The notes below the pieces were generated by a model. It was given only the letters and a program-made list of their open reading frames with translations. It was not told the DNA's origin and did no database searches. Position numbers and translations under genes: made by a program. This document shows positions 1-7,992 of a stretch of 50,605 bases of DNA, in pieces. Origin of the DNA: Eubacteriales bacterium (lineage in GTDB: Bacteria > Bacillota > Clostridia > Lachnospirales > Lachnospiraceae); assembly GCA_030539395.1 (NCBI GenBank), contig JAUNSC010000026.1, forward strand, positions 1 through 50,605. Reading direction: 5' to 3'. The stretch's first letter is position 1. Each line of letters opens with the position of its first letter.

Positions 1-15
1 GTGGTGTGAGAGGTC

Positions 16-42
16 GAAAATTTCTCATTTAGAGAAATTTTC
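16..42. repeat. 11-bp perfect inverted repeat after the response regulator
   Basis: GAAAATTTCTC and GAGAAATTTTC are separated by the 5-base loop ATTTA. The hairpin begins three bases beyond the stop of the leftward response-regulator gene. It is AT-rich and has no T-tract on the outgoing strand, so it may be a weak terminator or a protein-binding dyad. Confidence 0.45.
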
Positions 43-44
43 TC

Positions 45-755
45 CTACTCGATTTTGAGATGATAAATGCATGTAAGATTTTGGTATTTTTTTAATACCG
101 TTGACATTTTGGAAATCATAGAGTGACGAATACTGTGGTTGTAAAAACCCAATATAAACCCACGGTAATGCCGGTCGGCCAGGACGACCACATATAAATC
201 AGATTGTTGCGCCATGAAGTCCTTAACTTCCTGGGGAAGATGCGTATCTTTTCCCATGTAAATTATTCCGTAGAAGAAGTCTGTGTAGTTATGGGGCTCT
301 ATCTGAGAGAGAAAGAGAGACAAATCATCTTCAGACATCAAATAAAGTTTTGAGTGTGATGTGTTTTGAAGAACATTAGACTTCTTTTTCAGCTCAATGA
401 CAATATGGTCGATTTTCTTAATAACCCGATCTGTCATAATAGGTTTTAGAATATAATCGGATACATGATAGTGGATAGCCTTCTGAGCATATTCAAATTC
501 TGCAAATCCTGTTAATACGAGTATTTCACTTTGAATATTTTTTCTGCGCAGCTTTTCAATCATGGTCAGCCCATCCCATTTTGGCATTTTTATATCTGTG
601 ATAATAATATCCGGCTGAAAATAAAGCGCTTTTTCATAACCATCGTAACCATTAGAAGCTGTCGCCAGGTTGAAGTCGGCAGAGTGAGCTGATAGAAGAT
701 TCTTCAGACCTTCTCTGGAAGCGGGTTCGTCTTCTACGATCAATATTTTTATCAT
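45..755 (-). CDS. YesN-type response regulator without visible HTH domain
   Basis: The protein has a receiver domain in residues 1-120. The acidic pair is at E8-D9, the phosphoacceptor is D54 in TDIKMPKWDG, and the conserved lysine is in LKPI. It is followed by about 115 residues typical of the linker in YesN/AraC-type regulators. Family members usually end in an AraC-type helix-turn-helix, but here a TAG stop at 45-47 ends the frame at 236 residues. Reading in frame beyond the stop stays open to the window edge, so a nonsense mutation or a truly short regulator are both possible. Its start overlaps the stop of the upstream kinase by one base (TAATG), so the pair is co-transcribed. The likely target is the divergent sugar-transport operon. 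Response-regulator identity is secure; the truncation is uncertain because the sequence ends. Confidence 0.85.
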   Translation of the reverse strand: MIKILIVEDEPASREGLKNLLSAHSADFNLATASNGYDGYEKALYFQPDIIITDIKMPKWDGLTMIEKLRRKNIQSEILVLTGFAEFEYAQKAIHYHVSDYILKPIMTDRVIKKIDHIVIELKKKSNVLQNTSHSKLYLMSEDDLSLFLSQIEPHNYTDFFYGIIYMGKDTHLPQEVKDFMAQQSDLYVVVLADRHYRGFILGFYNHSIRHSMISKMSTVLKKYQNLTCIYHLKIE

Positions 756-2614
756 TATGTTGCCTCCATTTCCTGAACAGGAATAAATAATTTAAAGCAG
801 GTACATTTGTGTCCTGATGATACCATAATATGCCTGTTTTCGTAATATTTTCTGGTCCGCCATGCAATATTTGACAGACCGATGCTGTTTGAAAAGGTCC
901 AGTTTTTTTCGCCTGTATCGGAGAACAGTTTTCGGATTTCTTCAAGCTTTTCGGGAGAAATGCCACAGCCGTTGTCTGTAATTTGAATCCGTAATATTTT
1001 TCCGCAGAGGATATTGCAGTCTATTCGTAAATAACCGGGCCAGGTAATACCGTCAAAGCCATGGATCAGCGCATTTTCTAAAAATGGCTGTAAAAGCAGT
1101 TTGTGAATTTTTAATTGCAGGGTATTTTCATCTGCAAAAATATCGTAAGAGAAGGAATGGGAAAACCTGATTTTTTGCAGATTCAGGTACTGGTGAATCC
1201 AGTCAATGTCGTCCGACAAAGGGACAATATGATTGATATTGTATACGGTGTAGCGTAAAATAGCAGCAAGTTCGTTTAATTGACGGCTGACGTCTGTAGA
1301 CCCATCCCGGATAGCTGTCCAGTTGATGGTATCAAGGGTATTAAAGATAAAATGAGGATTAATTTGTAATTCAAGAGATTTCAACTCTTCATTGCAGGCA
1401 ATGTTGTTCATCTCTAACAGGTGTTCGGTCTGCAGTCTGTTTTCTTCTAAAAGAGTCTGAATCTGGTTCAGCATTTCGTTATAAGAGCGTTCTATATCTC
1501 CAATTTCATTTTTTTGCAAAATAGGAATTCTTTCATTGAGATGAGTTCCGTCCAGAGATTTCATGGCCTTTGCAATTTTTTCAATGGGTGAGATAAATTT
1601 TTTCCCAACAAACAGGGATACCAGAAAAAAAGTAATACTTAATATGAGGACCAGGAGTCCAACAATTGTAATCCAGAAAATAACAAGAGAGTGATTCATT
1701 TTGTTATAATCTATGATATTTAAAATACTCAGATCAAATAAATCCGTATCTGTTCTGGAAAACAGTTTTTCATCCTGTATCTCAATTGGATCATCGTCAT
1801 TGATGGGGGTTTCGGGATCCAGGGCACGGTACTCATCAATATTTGAGAGCAGATATCCCGTGTGGTTGTTCTTATCGCACAGAATCTCCTGATTATTGTT
1901 TATCAAAACACGCGAAGTATACTCATAAACCTGAGATGTGGGATTATTAATGGCGCTTCCTATCTTTTCCGGATTAATGAAGAGAATTAATGTACACATA
2001 GGCGACAGACGCTCATAATTGATACAGGTTGAACGGATGAAAAACGAGGGGGTCTCCTCATTATAGTTGGGATCGGAAGCTGATATTACACCTGTGCGTA
2101 GTTCCCTTGAGGCGTCATCCGGCTGTTCAAGTTCCTGATAATGCGCATTAAAATATTCTTCAATAGAATGATTTTTTATGGATTTATAAACGTAAATATA
2201 AGGCGCATGGTTTGCTCCGATCACACCGACAGCCTGGATTTCAGGGTATAAAAGAGTATTGGACACAATGGTTGTATCAAGGGAAGCACTGATCCTGCGG
2301 TATATCATAGTATCTTTTTCCGTTCTGTTAAATTCCACCATGTTGCTCATAAAGTTGGCATCCGTAGAAATATTGAAATAGATTTCCTTATAGGCGGAAA
2401 GATAATTATTTAATAATTCCCGGGAAAGCATCAGGTTTTCACTGAGGATTGCCTGGTTTTTCTGAAACGTATAATCTTCAGTAACGCAAATGTTGACCAG
2501 CTGGAGCGCTACCATTGGGATCAGGATAAAAATAATCAAAAGCAGCACAAACTGGTGTCGGATTTTATGAAAAAAGGGGTGGTCTTTTTTAATGATTAAA
2601 AATTTTTTGTCCAA
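755..2614 (-). CDS. YesM-like sensor histidine kinase
   Basis: This is a membrane sensor kinase of the YesM/LytS-like class, the partner of the response regulator at 45-755. There is a transmembrane helix near residues 20-42, an extracytoplasmic domain of about 260 residues, a second helix near 305-337, a HAMP linker, and the His-kinase box LQINPHFIFNTLDTINW with phosphorylated H422. The C-terminal ATPase domain shows the N box (ENALIHGF) and G box (DNGCGIS). A GTG at 2632 would extend the frame, but the TTG at 2614 has GGAGGG six bases upstream and gives MDKKFLII, so I chose it. YesM-type kinases usually respond to extracellular carbohydrates. The divergent transporter and GH31 genes suggest the same here. 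Confidence 0.9.
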   Translation of the reverse strand: MDKKFLIIKKDHPFFHKIRHQFVLLLIIFILIPMVALQLVNICVTEDYTFQKNQAILSENLMLSRELLNNYLSAYKEIYFNISTDANFMSNMVEFNRTEKDTMIYRRISASLDTTIVSNTLLYPEIQAVGVIGANHAPYIYVYKSIKNHSIEEYFNAHYQELEQPDDASRELRTGVISASDPNYNEETPSFFIRSTCINYERLSPMCTLILFINPEKIGSAINNPTSQVYEYTSRVLINNNQEILCDKNNHTGYLLSNIDEYRALDPETPINDDDPIEIQDEKLFSRTDTDLFDLSILNIIDYNKMNHSLVIFWITIVGLLVLILSITFFLVSLFVGKKFISPIEKIAKAMKSLDGTHLNERIPILQKNEIGDIERSYNEMLNQIQTLLEENRLQTEHLLEMNNIACNEELKSLELQINPHFIFNTLDTINWTAIRDGSTDVSRQLNELAAILRYTVYNINHIVPLSDDIDWIHQYLNLQKIRFSHSFSYDIFADENTLQLKIHKLLLQPFLENALIHGFDGITWPGYLRIDCNILCGKILRIQITDNGCGISPEKLEEIRKLFSDTGEKNWTFSNSIGLSNIAWRTRKYYENRHIMVSSGHKCTCFKLFIPVQEMEAT

Positions 2615-2705
2615 AAGAAACCCTCCAGTCACGTGATATATGAATAAAAATTACATCAAGAATCCGTTACCAATATATCATTTGTGATAAAAATGGTCAA
2701 TATAT

Positions 2706-2740
2706 GTTAAAATATTGGAATTTTATTTGGTTAAAATATT
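2706..2740. promoter_or_regulatory. Direct repeats, candidate response-regulator operator
   Basis: GTTAAAATATT occurs twice in the same orientation, at 2706-2716 and 2730-2740, 24 bp start to start. The pair lies just upstream of the promoter of the sugar-transport operon. AraC-type regulators commonly bind direct repeats spaced about two helical turns apart, so this is a plausible activator site. Confidence 0.5.
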
Positions 2741-2763
2741 AAACTTTTTTTAAAATTGTAAAA

Positions 2764-2792
2764 TTGGAGAATTGGGCGGGGAGACATATAAT
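2764..2792 (+). promoter_or_regulatory. Sigma-A-type promoter of the sugar ABC/GH31 operon
   Basis: TTGGAG (2764-2769), a 17-bp spacer and a perfect TATAAT (2787-2792). The ribosome binding site GGGAGG follows about 25 bases later, just before the ATG at 2827. The weak -35 fits a promoter that needs an activator. Confidence 0.7.
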
Positions 2793-2826
2793 AAGGCTAT
2801 CAAAAAACAACAAGGGAGGTTGAACA

Positions 2827-4062
2827 ATGAAGAAACAAGTATGGAAGAAAATGCTGACCACAGGAGCCGCCTGTATGGTGATGACAGGAGTGCTTGCATT
2901 TGGAGCTGCAGCCGATGATCAGGTCACAATTGAATTATGGCATCATATGTCACCTGATCAGGGAAGGCCATTGATTGAAATGGTTGATGAATTCATGCAA
3001 CTGCATCCGGACATTAAAGTAGAGACACAAAGCGTTGCTTTCTCTGAGTTAAAGAAGCAGATTTCAATAGGTGTAGCTGCTGATCAGCTTCCTGATGTTT
3101 CCCTGTGTGACACAGTTGATAATGCTTCCTTTGCAGCGATGGGGGCAGCAAAAGATATCACGGAAGAGGTGAATGCGTGGGGAGAGATAGACAATTATTT
3201 TGATGGTCCGAGAACATCTGCAATTTATGAAGATAAATATTATGGCGTTCCATATTACAGCAATTGCCTTGCCATTATGTATAATAAGGACATTTTTGAT
3301 GAAATGGGCGTAGAGTATCCTACCAGCGAGTGGACATGGGACGAGTTTAAGGATATTGTTGAGAAAACCACAACAGAGGATCATTATGGACTGACAATGT
3401 GTCTTGTAAAATCTGAGGAAGGAACATTTAATGAAATTCCATTTATCTGGCAGTCAGGAGCTGATTATGATTCTCTGGATTCTGAGGAGGCAATCAGCGC
3501 ATTGAATATGATCAATGATTTTTATCAGAACGGTTATATGAGTAAGGAACTGGTTTCCATGACTCAGGCAGATATGTGTGCATCTCTGTTTATTCCCGGA
3601 AAATCTGCAATGATGGTTGGCGGTACATGGCTGACAGCAAACATTCGAAATGAGAGACCGGATATGAACTATGGCGTTGTAACATTCCCCAACAATCAGA
3701 ATAACGCATCTGTAATTGGAGGAGCAAATCTGATTATGCTGAAGGATGAACATAAAGAAGCAAGCTGGGAATTAATGAAGTTTTTGAGTGATAAAGATAA
3801 TTCGCGGAAATTCTGCGAAGCGGCAGGAAATATCTCATCCCGTCAGGATGCAGTAGCCGATTCTGAGCTTTGGAATGATGACCCGAATGTTTCTGTTTAT
3901 TTAAAACAGCTTCAGGTGGCACGGGCAAGAGGTCCTCATCCAAGATGGCCGGAGATTTCCAGTGCAATCCAGTTTGCTGTACAGGATACGCTCTCAGGTG
4001 CAGAAACCCCTGAAAATGCTTTGAAGAATGCGGCAGAAGAAGTTGCAAAAATCATTGAATAG
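2827..4062 (+). CDS. Family-1 extracellular sugar-binding protein (CUT1 ABC)
   Basis: This is the substrate-binding component of a CUT1-type sugar ABC importer, with 411 residues. It has a signal peptide with a KKQVWKK n-region and a hydrophobic core to about residue 29 (AFGAAADD). There is no clear lipobox, so cleavage by signal peptidase I is more likely than lipid anchoring, unless the Cys at position 16 is used. The body has the SBP_bac_1 features LWHHMSPDQG, a PDV segment and the hinge-region LMKFLSDK. It is first in the operon with two permeases, two GH31 enzymes and LrgAB. It is followed by a strong hairpin that should raise its expression over the permeases. The ligand cannot be read from sequence; the GH31 genes suggest an alpha-linked oligosaccharide. 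Confidence 0.9.
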   Translation: MKKQVWKKMLTTGAACMVMTGVLAFGAAADDQVTIELWHHMSPDQGRPLIEMVDEFMQLHPDIKVETQSVAFSELKKQISIGVAADQLPDVSLCDTVDNASFAAMGAAKDITEEVNAWGEIDNYFDGPRTSAIYEDKYYGVPYYSNCLAIMYNKDIFDEMGVEYPTSEWTWDEFKDIVEKTTTEDHYGLTMCLVKSEEGTFNEIPFIWQSGADYDSLDSEEAISALNMINDFYQNGYMSKELVSMTQADMCASLFIPGKSAMMVGGTWLTANIRNERPDMNYGVVTFPNNQNNASVIGGANLIMLKDEHKEASWELMKFLSDKDNSRKFCEAAGNISSRQDAVADSELWNDDPNVSVYLKQLQVARARGPHPRWPEISSAIQFAVQDTLSGAETPENALKNAAEEVAKIIE

Positions 4063-4081
4063 AAACTGTTCAATAAAAAAG

Positions 4082-4119
4082 AAACAGGGAGGCGGCATAA
4101 CAGCCGGTCTCCCTGTTTT
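4082..4119 (+). terminator. Hairpin between binding-protein and permease genes
   Basis: AAACAGGGAG pairs with CTCCCTGTTT (10 bp, loop of 17 bases) and ends in four T residues. It lies inside the operon, 20 bases after the binding-protein stop, so it is probably a partial terminator or mRNA-stabilising hairpin. Confidence 0.7.
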
Positions 4120-4136
4120 ATAAAAGGAGTGAAACT

Positions 4137-5045
4137 ATGAAAAAGGGTGGATATTTTCAAAAAAAGAAATTAACGTTTTTTGCATTTGTATTGCCGGGAG
4201 CGGTCTTTATGGCAGTTATGATTATTTATCCTATCATTTACAATATTGTTATGAGCTTTAAAGATGTAAATATTATGAACTTTGCTACGGGAGACAGTAA
4301 ATTTATTGGCCTGAGCATGTATAAGGACATCCTCCACGACAAGGTGACATGGATTGCCATAAAAAATACGCTGCTATTTACAGTATGGTGTCTGCTGTTT
4401 CAGTTCCCAATCGGATTTGCGATGGCTCTGTTTTTCAGCAAAAGATTTAAACTGGCACCAACCCTCAGAGGAATCAATGTTATTGCATGGATGATCCCCA
4501 TGGTGGCAGTAGCGGGTGTATTCAAATATATGTTTAACAGTGATGTGGGGATTGTCAACAGAATTCTTATGGGCCTTCATTTGATCTCATCACCGGTAGA
4601 ATGGCTGGCCCATGGGAATACGGCACTGGCAGCCATTGTTGTTGCCAACATATGGAAAGGGGTACCTTTCAATATGATTCTTTTAGCAACTGCGTTAACA
4701 ACACTGCCTGCAGATATTTATGAATCCGCCAGCATTGACGGCGCAAATAAATTCCAGCAGTTCTTTTTGCTTACGGTGCCGCTGTTAAAACCGGCAATAA
4801 TTTCCGTTCTGACGCTTGGATTTATCTATACATTTAAAGTATTTGATCTGGTCTATGTAATGACCGGAGGCGGACCGGGATCAGCTACCGAAATGCTTTC
4901 TACTCTGGCATACAGATATTCTTTTGCCGAGTACAATTTTTCTCAGGGAGCAGCCATTGCAAATGTATTATTTGTGCTGTTAATGATTGTTGGATTTTTC
5001 TATATCCATATTACATTAAAAGAAGATAAGGAGGATGTGGGATGA
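4137..5045 (+). CDS. Sugar ABC transporter permease (MalF/UgpA type)
   Basis: Inner-membrane permease of the CUT1 importer, 302 residues with about six hydrophobic segments; the first lies at residues 14-36. The EAA loop that contacts the ATPase is visible as ESASIDGANKFQQFFLLTVP, matching the EAA-G pattern. It is translated after the intergenic hairpin from AAAGGAG upstream of the ATG. It overlaps the next permease by four bases (ATGA), implying coupled translation. No ATP-binding subunit is encoded nearby, so the transporter probably borrows a shared MsmX-like ATPase, as many Firmicute CUT1 systems do. Confidence 0.92.
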   Translation: MKKGGYFQKKKLTFFAFVLPGAVFMAVMIIYPIIYNIVMSFKDVNIMNFATGDSKFIGLSMYKDILHDKVTWIAIKNTLLFTVWCLLFQFPIGFAMALFFSKRFKLAPTLRGINVIAWMIPMVAVAGVFKYMFNSDVGIVNRILMGLHLISSPVEWLAHGNTALAAIVVANIWKGVPFNMILLATALTTLPADIYESASIDGANKFQQFFLLTVPLLKPAIISVLTLGFIYTFKVFDLVYVMTGGGPGSATEMLSTLAYRYSFAEYNFSQGAAIANVLFVLLMIVGFFYIHITLKEDKEDVG

Positions 5046-5887
5046 AAAAGAAAACAAGACTGACAGACAAGCAGAGGTCAATCTGCTTAAGCATTACAGG
5101 TGTGATAATTACGGTGCTGTTTTTGTTTCCATTATACTGGATGGTAACGACGGCCCTTCGGCAGCCGGGAGAAACTTTTATAAATCCCACCTTCTTTCCC
5201 AGAAGTATTTCGATTGAAGCTTTTAAGATGGAGAGCGCCAACGGAGTCGGATTTTTGACATATTTAAAGAACAGTATTGTTATTTCGGCAGGAGCGACTG
5301 CACTTGGCATAATTCTTGCGGTTCCGGCTTCCTATGGACTGGCTAGATTCAGGAGTAAATTTGTTGGAGTCATGCTGTTTGTTTTTCTGGTAGCACAGAT
5401 GCTTCCGAGCTCTCTTATTCTGACACCATTGTTTATTAATTTTAAAAATGTGGGACTGATAAACAATTTATTGGGAGTAATTTTGGCAGATGCGACTCTG
5501 ACGATACCGTTTTCGGTAATTATCCTGAGAACCTATTTTAAGGACATTCCCAAAGAACTGGAAGAAGCAGCAATTATAGACGGATGCGGTGCCTGGAAAA
5601 CATTTACAAAGATCATGCTGCCGATCAGCTATCCGGGAATTGCAACAGCAATATCGATGTCACTGTTTATGTCCTGGGGCGATATGGTATTCTCCCTTAC
5701 TTTCTTAAATAAGGAGAATTTAAAACCGTTAGCGTTGATTCTTTATAAGGCCATGAGTGAATTGGGAGTGAGATGGGAGATTCTGATGGCATATTCCACA
5801 ATTGTTATCATTCCCATTGTAATTGTATTCATTTTTATGCAGAAGTATATTGTGTCCGGATTAACGGCCGGCTCTGTGAAGGGATAA
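5042..5887 (+). CDS. Sugar ABC transporter permease (MalG/UgpE type)
   Basis: Second permease of the CUT1 importer, 281 residues. It has an N-terminal helix (about residues 15-35), five further membrane segments and the EAA loop EEAAIIDGCGAWKTFTKIMLP. The ending, GSVKG, is typical of MalG-type partners. It begins inside the stop of the preceding permease (ATGA overlap; GGAGG just upstream). The two are expected to form a heterodimeric channel, energised by an ATPase encoded elsewhere. It is followed 62 bases later by the first GH31 gene, with no terminator seen between them. Confidence 0.92.
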   Translation: MKKKTRLTDKQRSICLSITGVIITVLFLFPLYWMVTTALRQPGETFINPTFFPRSISIEAFKMESANGVGFLTYLKNSIVISAGATALGIILAVPASYGLARFRSKFVGVMLFVFLVAQMLPSSLILTPLFINFKNVGLINNLLGVILADATLTIPFSVIILRTYFKDIPKELEEAAIIDGCGAWKTFTKIMLPISYPGIATAISMSLFMSWGDMVFSLTFLNKENLKPLALILYKAMSELGVRWEILMAYSTIVIIPIVIVFIFMQKYIVSGLTAGSVKG

Positions 5888-5949
5888 TCATGGAGAAGAA
5901 GAAAAAAGAGTATTGAAGACTGGCAGGATGACCAGAACGGGAGGAAATT

Positions 5950-7992
5950 ATGGCGTATTATATAACACCTGAATTTGAAGGAAAAATAGAAGGAAATCGT
6001 CTTATATGGGAAACGGCCGGGGAACTGGTTTATCTGGAACCTTACGGAAAGGATGCAATTCGTTTCCGCAGCAGCAAGAGCCTTCATATAGATGAAGAAT
6101 TAAACTGGACTCTGATAAAGCCGCAGGATTCAGAATGCTGTAAAATTACAATGGATGATACCTGCGGAACGGTTATTAATGGAAAAATCCGTGCTACGAT
6201 CACCGGGGATGGCACCGTCACATATTACAACAACGACACGGGAAAAGTGCTTCTGGAGGAATACTGGATTGACGGACGTGTACATACGGCGCCTCTTCGA
6301 AGAGCAAGAGAATATCGCTGTACTTCGGGAAATCAGTTCAAAATAAGTCTTTATTTTAAAGCAGATATCGATGAGCACTTTTATGGAATGGGGCAGGATG
6401 CCAATGACTGTTTTGATTTGAAAGGAAGTACGGTAGAGCTGTGGCAGAAAAATGGGAAATGTACAATTCCTTATACCTATTCTTCAAAAGGATATGGTTT
6501 TCTGTGGAATAATCCGGCTATTGGGCGTACGGAATTTGTAAACAACCATACTCTCTGGTATGCACAATGTGCGAGACAGATTGATTATATTGTCATTGCG
6601 GGTGACAATCCGGCAGACATCAATCACAAATTTACAGACATTACCGGACGGGCGCCTCAGTTCCCGGTGTGGGCCGCAGGATTCTGGCAGTGCAAATTGA
6701 GATATGAGACGCAGGATGAATTACTGGCAGTTGCAAGAGAGTACAAACGCCGCGGCCTGCCGATTTCAGTTATTGTCGTTGACTATTTCCACTGGACGAT
6801 TCAGGGTGAGTGGAAGTTTGATCCGGAAAAATGGCCTGATCCAAAGGCAATGGTGGAAGAGCTGGATTCCATGGGAATTAAGTTAATGGTATCCATATGG
6901 CCTACGATTGATCCAAGAAGTGAAAATTATGAAGTGATGCGCCGGCACAACTATATCCTGCGGGCAGAGAAAGGTGTGGATGTTGTCTTTATGTTCTTTG
7001 GACCGCAGACCTATGTGGACGTGACGCACCCTGATGCACAGCAGTTTTTCTGGAACCGGGCAAAAGAAAAATACTATAAAAACGGAATCAAAATGTTCTG
7101 GCTGGATGAGGCGGAACCGGAAATGCGCCCCTACGATTATGACAATGTGCGGATGTATGCCGGGAACGGAGAAGAGGTAAGTAATTTATACTGCGTAGGA
7201 TTTGCGAAAGCATTTTATGATGGACTGGTTGCGGAAGGGGAAGAAGTATGTAATCTGGTGCGCTGCGCATGGTTTGGTTCTCAGCGGTATGGGGTTGTTC
7301 TCTGGTCGGGAGATATTGCATCTACTTTTGACAGTCTGCGTAAACAGTTGAAAGCCGGTCTGAATGTATCTTTATGTGGGATCCCCTGGTGGACTACAGA
7401 TATAGGAGGCTTCATCAATGGAGATCCGGAAGATGAGGATTTCAGAGAACTGATTGTACGCTGGTTTGAATTCGGGGTTTTCTGTCCGGTATTCCGGCTC
7501 CATGGTTTCCGTCTGCCCTATCCGGAAAGAGATATTTTAAATCCCGATGGATACTGCGGCTCCGGCGGCCCGAACGAAGTATGGAGCTTTGGGGATCGGG
7601 CATATAAAATTATTACAAAATATATGTTTTTGAGAGAAAAACTGATTCCTTATGTGATGGAGCAGATGGATAAGGCAAGTGCAGACGGCACGCCGGTTAT
7701 GAGACCGCTTCTGTTTGATTTCCCTGAAGATGAAACGGTATATCAAATTGGAGATGAGTATCTCTTCGGCCCGGATTTGATGGTTGCTCCTGTTATAGAA
7801 AAGGGTGCTGTTTCAAGAAAGGTGTATTTCCCGAGAGGTGCAGCGTGGGAGAACGCATATACGCATGAAACTTATCCTGCGGGTACATGGCAGACCATAG
7901 ATGCGCCGCTGGGTGTGATTCCGGTGTTCTACAGAGATGGAAAAGATCTTGGACTGCTGGATGAAAATGTGGAGGAAACCTATGCTTTATGA
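5950..7992 (+). CDS. GH31 alpha-glycosidase (alpha-glucosidase/alpha-xylosidase-like), first copy
   Basis: Cytoplasmic glycoside hydrolase of family 31, 680 residues, without signal peptide. An N-terminal beta-sandwich (HFYGMGQ near residue 140) precedes the (beta/alpha)8 barrel. The catalytic nucleophile is D386 in WLDEAEPE and the likely acid/base is D455 in WSGDIAST. WWTTDIGGF and RLHGFR further mark the active site. GH31 enzymes release non-reducing alpha-linked glucose or xylose. The WLDE-EPE form resembles YicI-like alpha-xylosidases, but specificity cannot be assigned from sequence. Its position after the importer implies it cleaves the imported sugar. It shares extensive motifs with the next gene, indicating tandem duplication and divergence. 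The start has GGAGG upstream. Confidence 0.93.
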   Translation: MAYYITPEFEGKIEGNRLIWETAGELVYLEPYGKDAIRFRSSKSLHIDEELNWTLIKPQDSECCKITMDDTCGTVINGKIRATITGDGTVTYYNNDTGKVLLEEYWIDGRVHTAPLRRAREYRCTSGNQFKISLYFKADIDEHFYGMGQDANDCFDLKGSTVELWQKNGKCTIPYTYSSKGYGFLWNNPAIGRTEFVNNHTLWYAQCARQIDYIVIAGDNPADINHKFTDITGRAPQFPVWAAGFWQCKLRYETQDELLAVAREYKRRGLPISVIVVDYFHWTIQGEWKFDPEKWPDPKAMVEELDSMGIKLMVSIWPTIDPRSENYEVMRRHNYILRAEKGVDVVFMFFGPQTYVDVTHPDAQQFFWNRAKEKYYKNGIKMFWLDEAEPEMRPYDYDNVRMYAGNGEEVSNLYCVGFAKAFYDGLVAEGEEVCNLVRCAWFGSQRYGVVLWSGDIASTFDSLRKQLKAGLNVSLCGIPWWTTDIGGFINGDPEDEDFRELIVRWFEFGVFCPVFRLHGFRLPYPERDILNPDGYCGSGGPNEVWSFGDRAYKIITKYMFLREKLIPYVMEQMDKASADGTPVMRPLLFDFPEDETVYQIGDEYLFGPDLMVAPVIEKGAVSRKVYFPRGAAWENAYTHETYPAGTWQTIDAPLGVIPVFYRDGKDLGLLDENVEETYAL

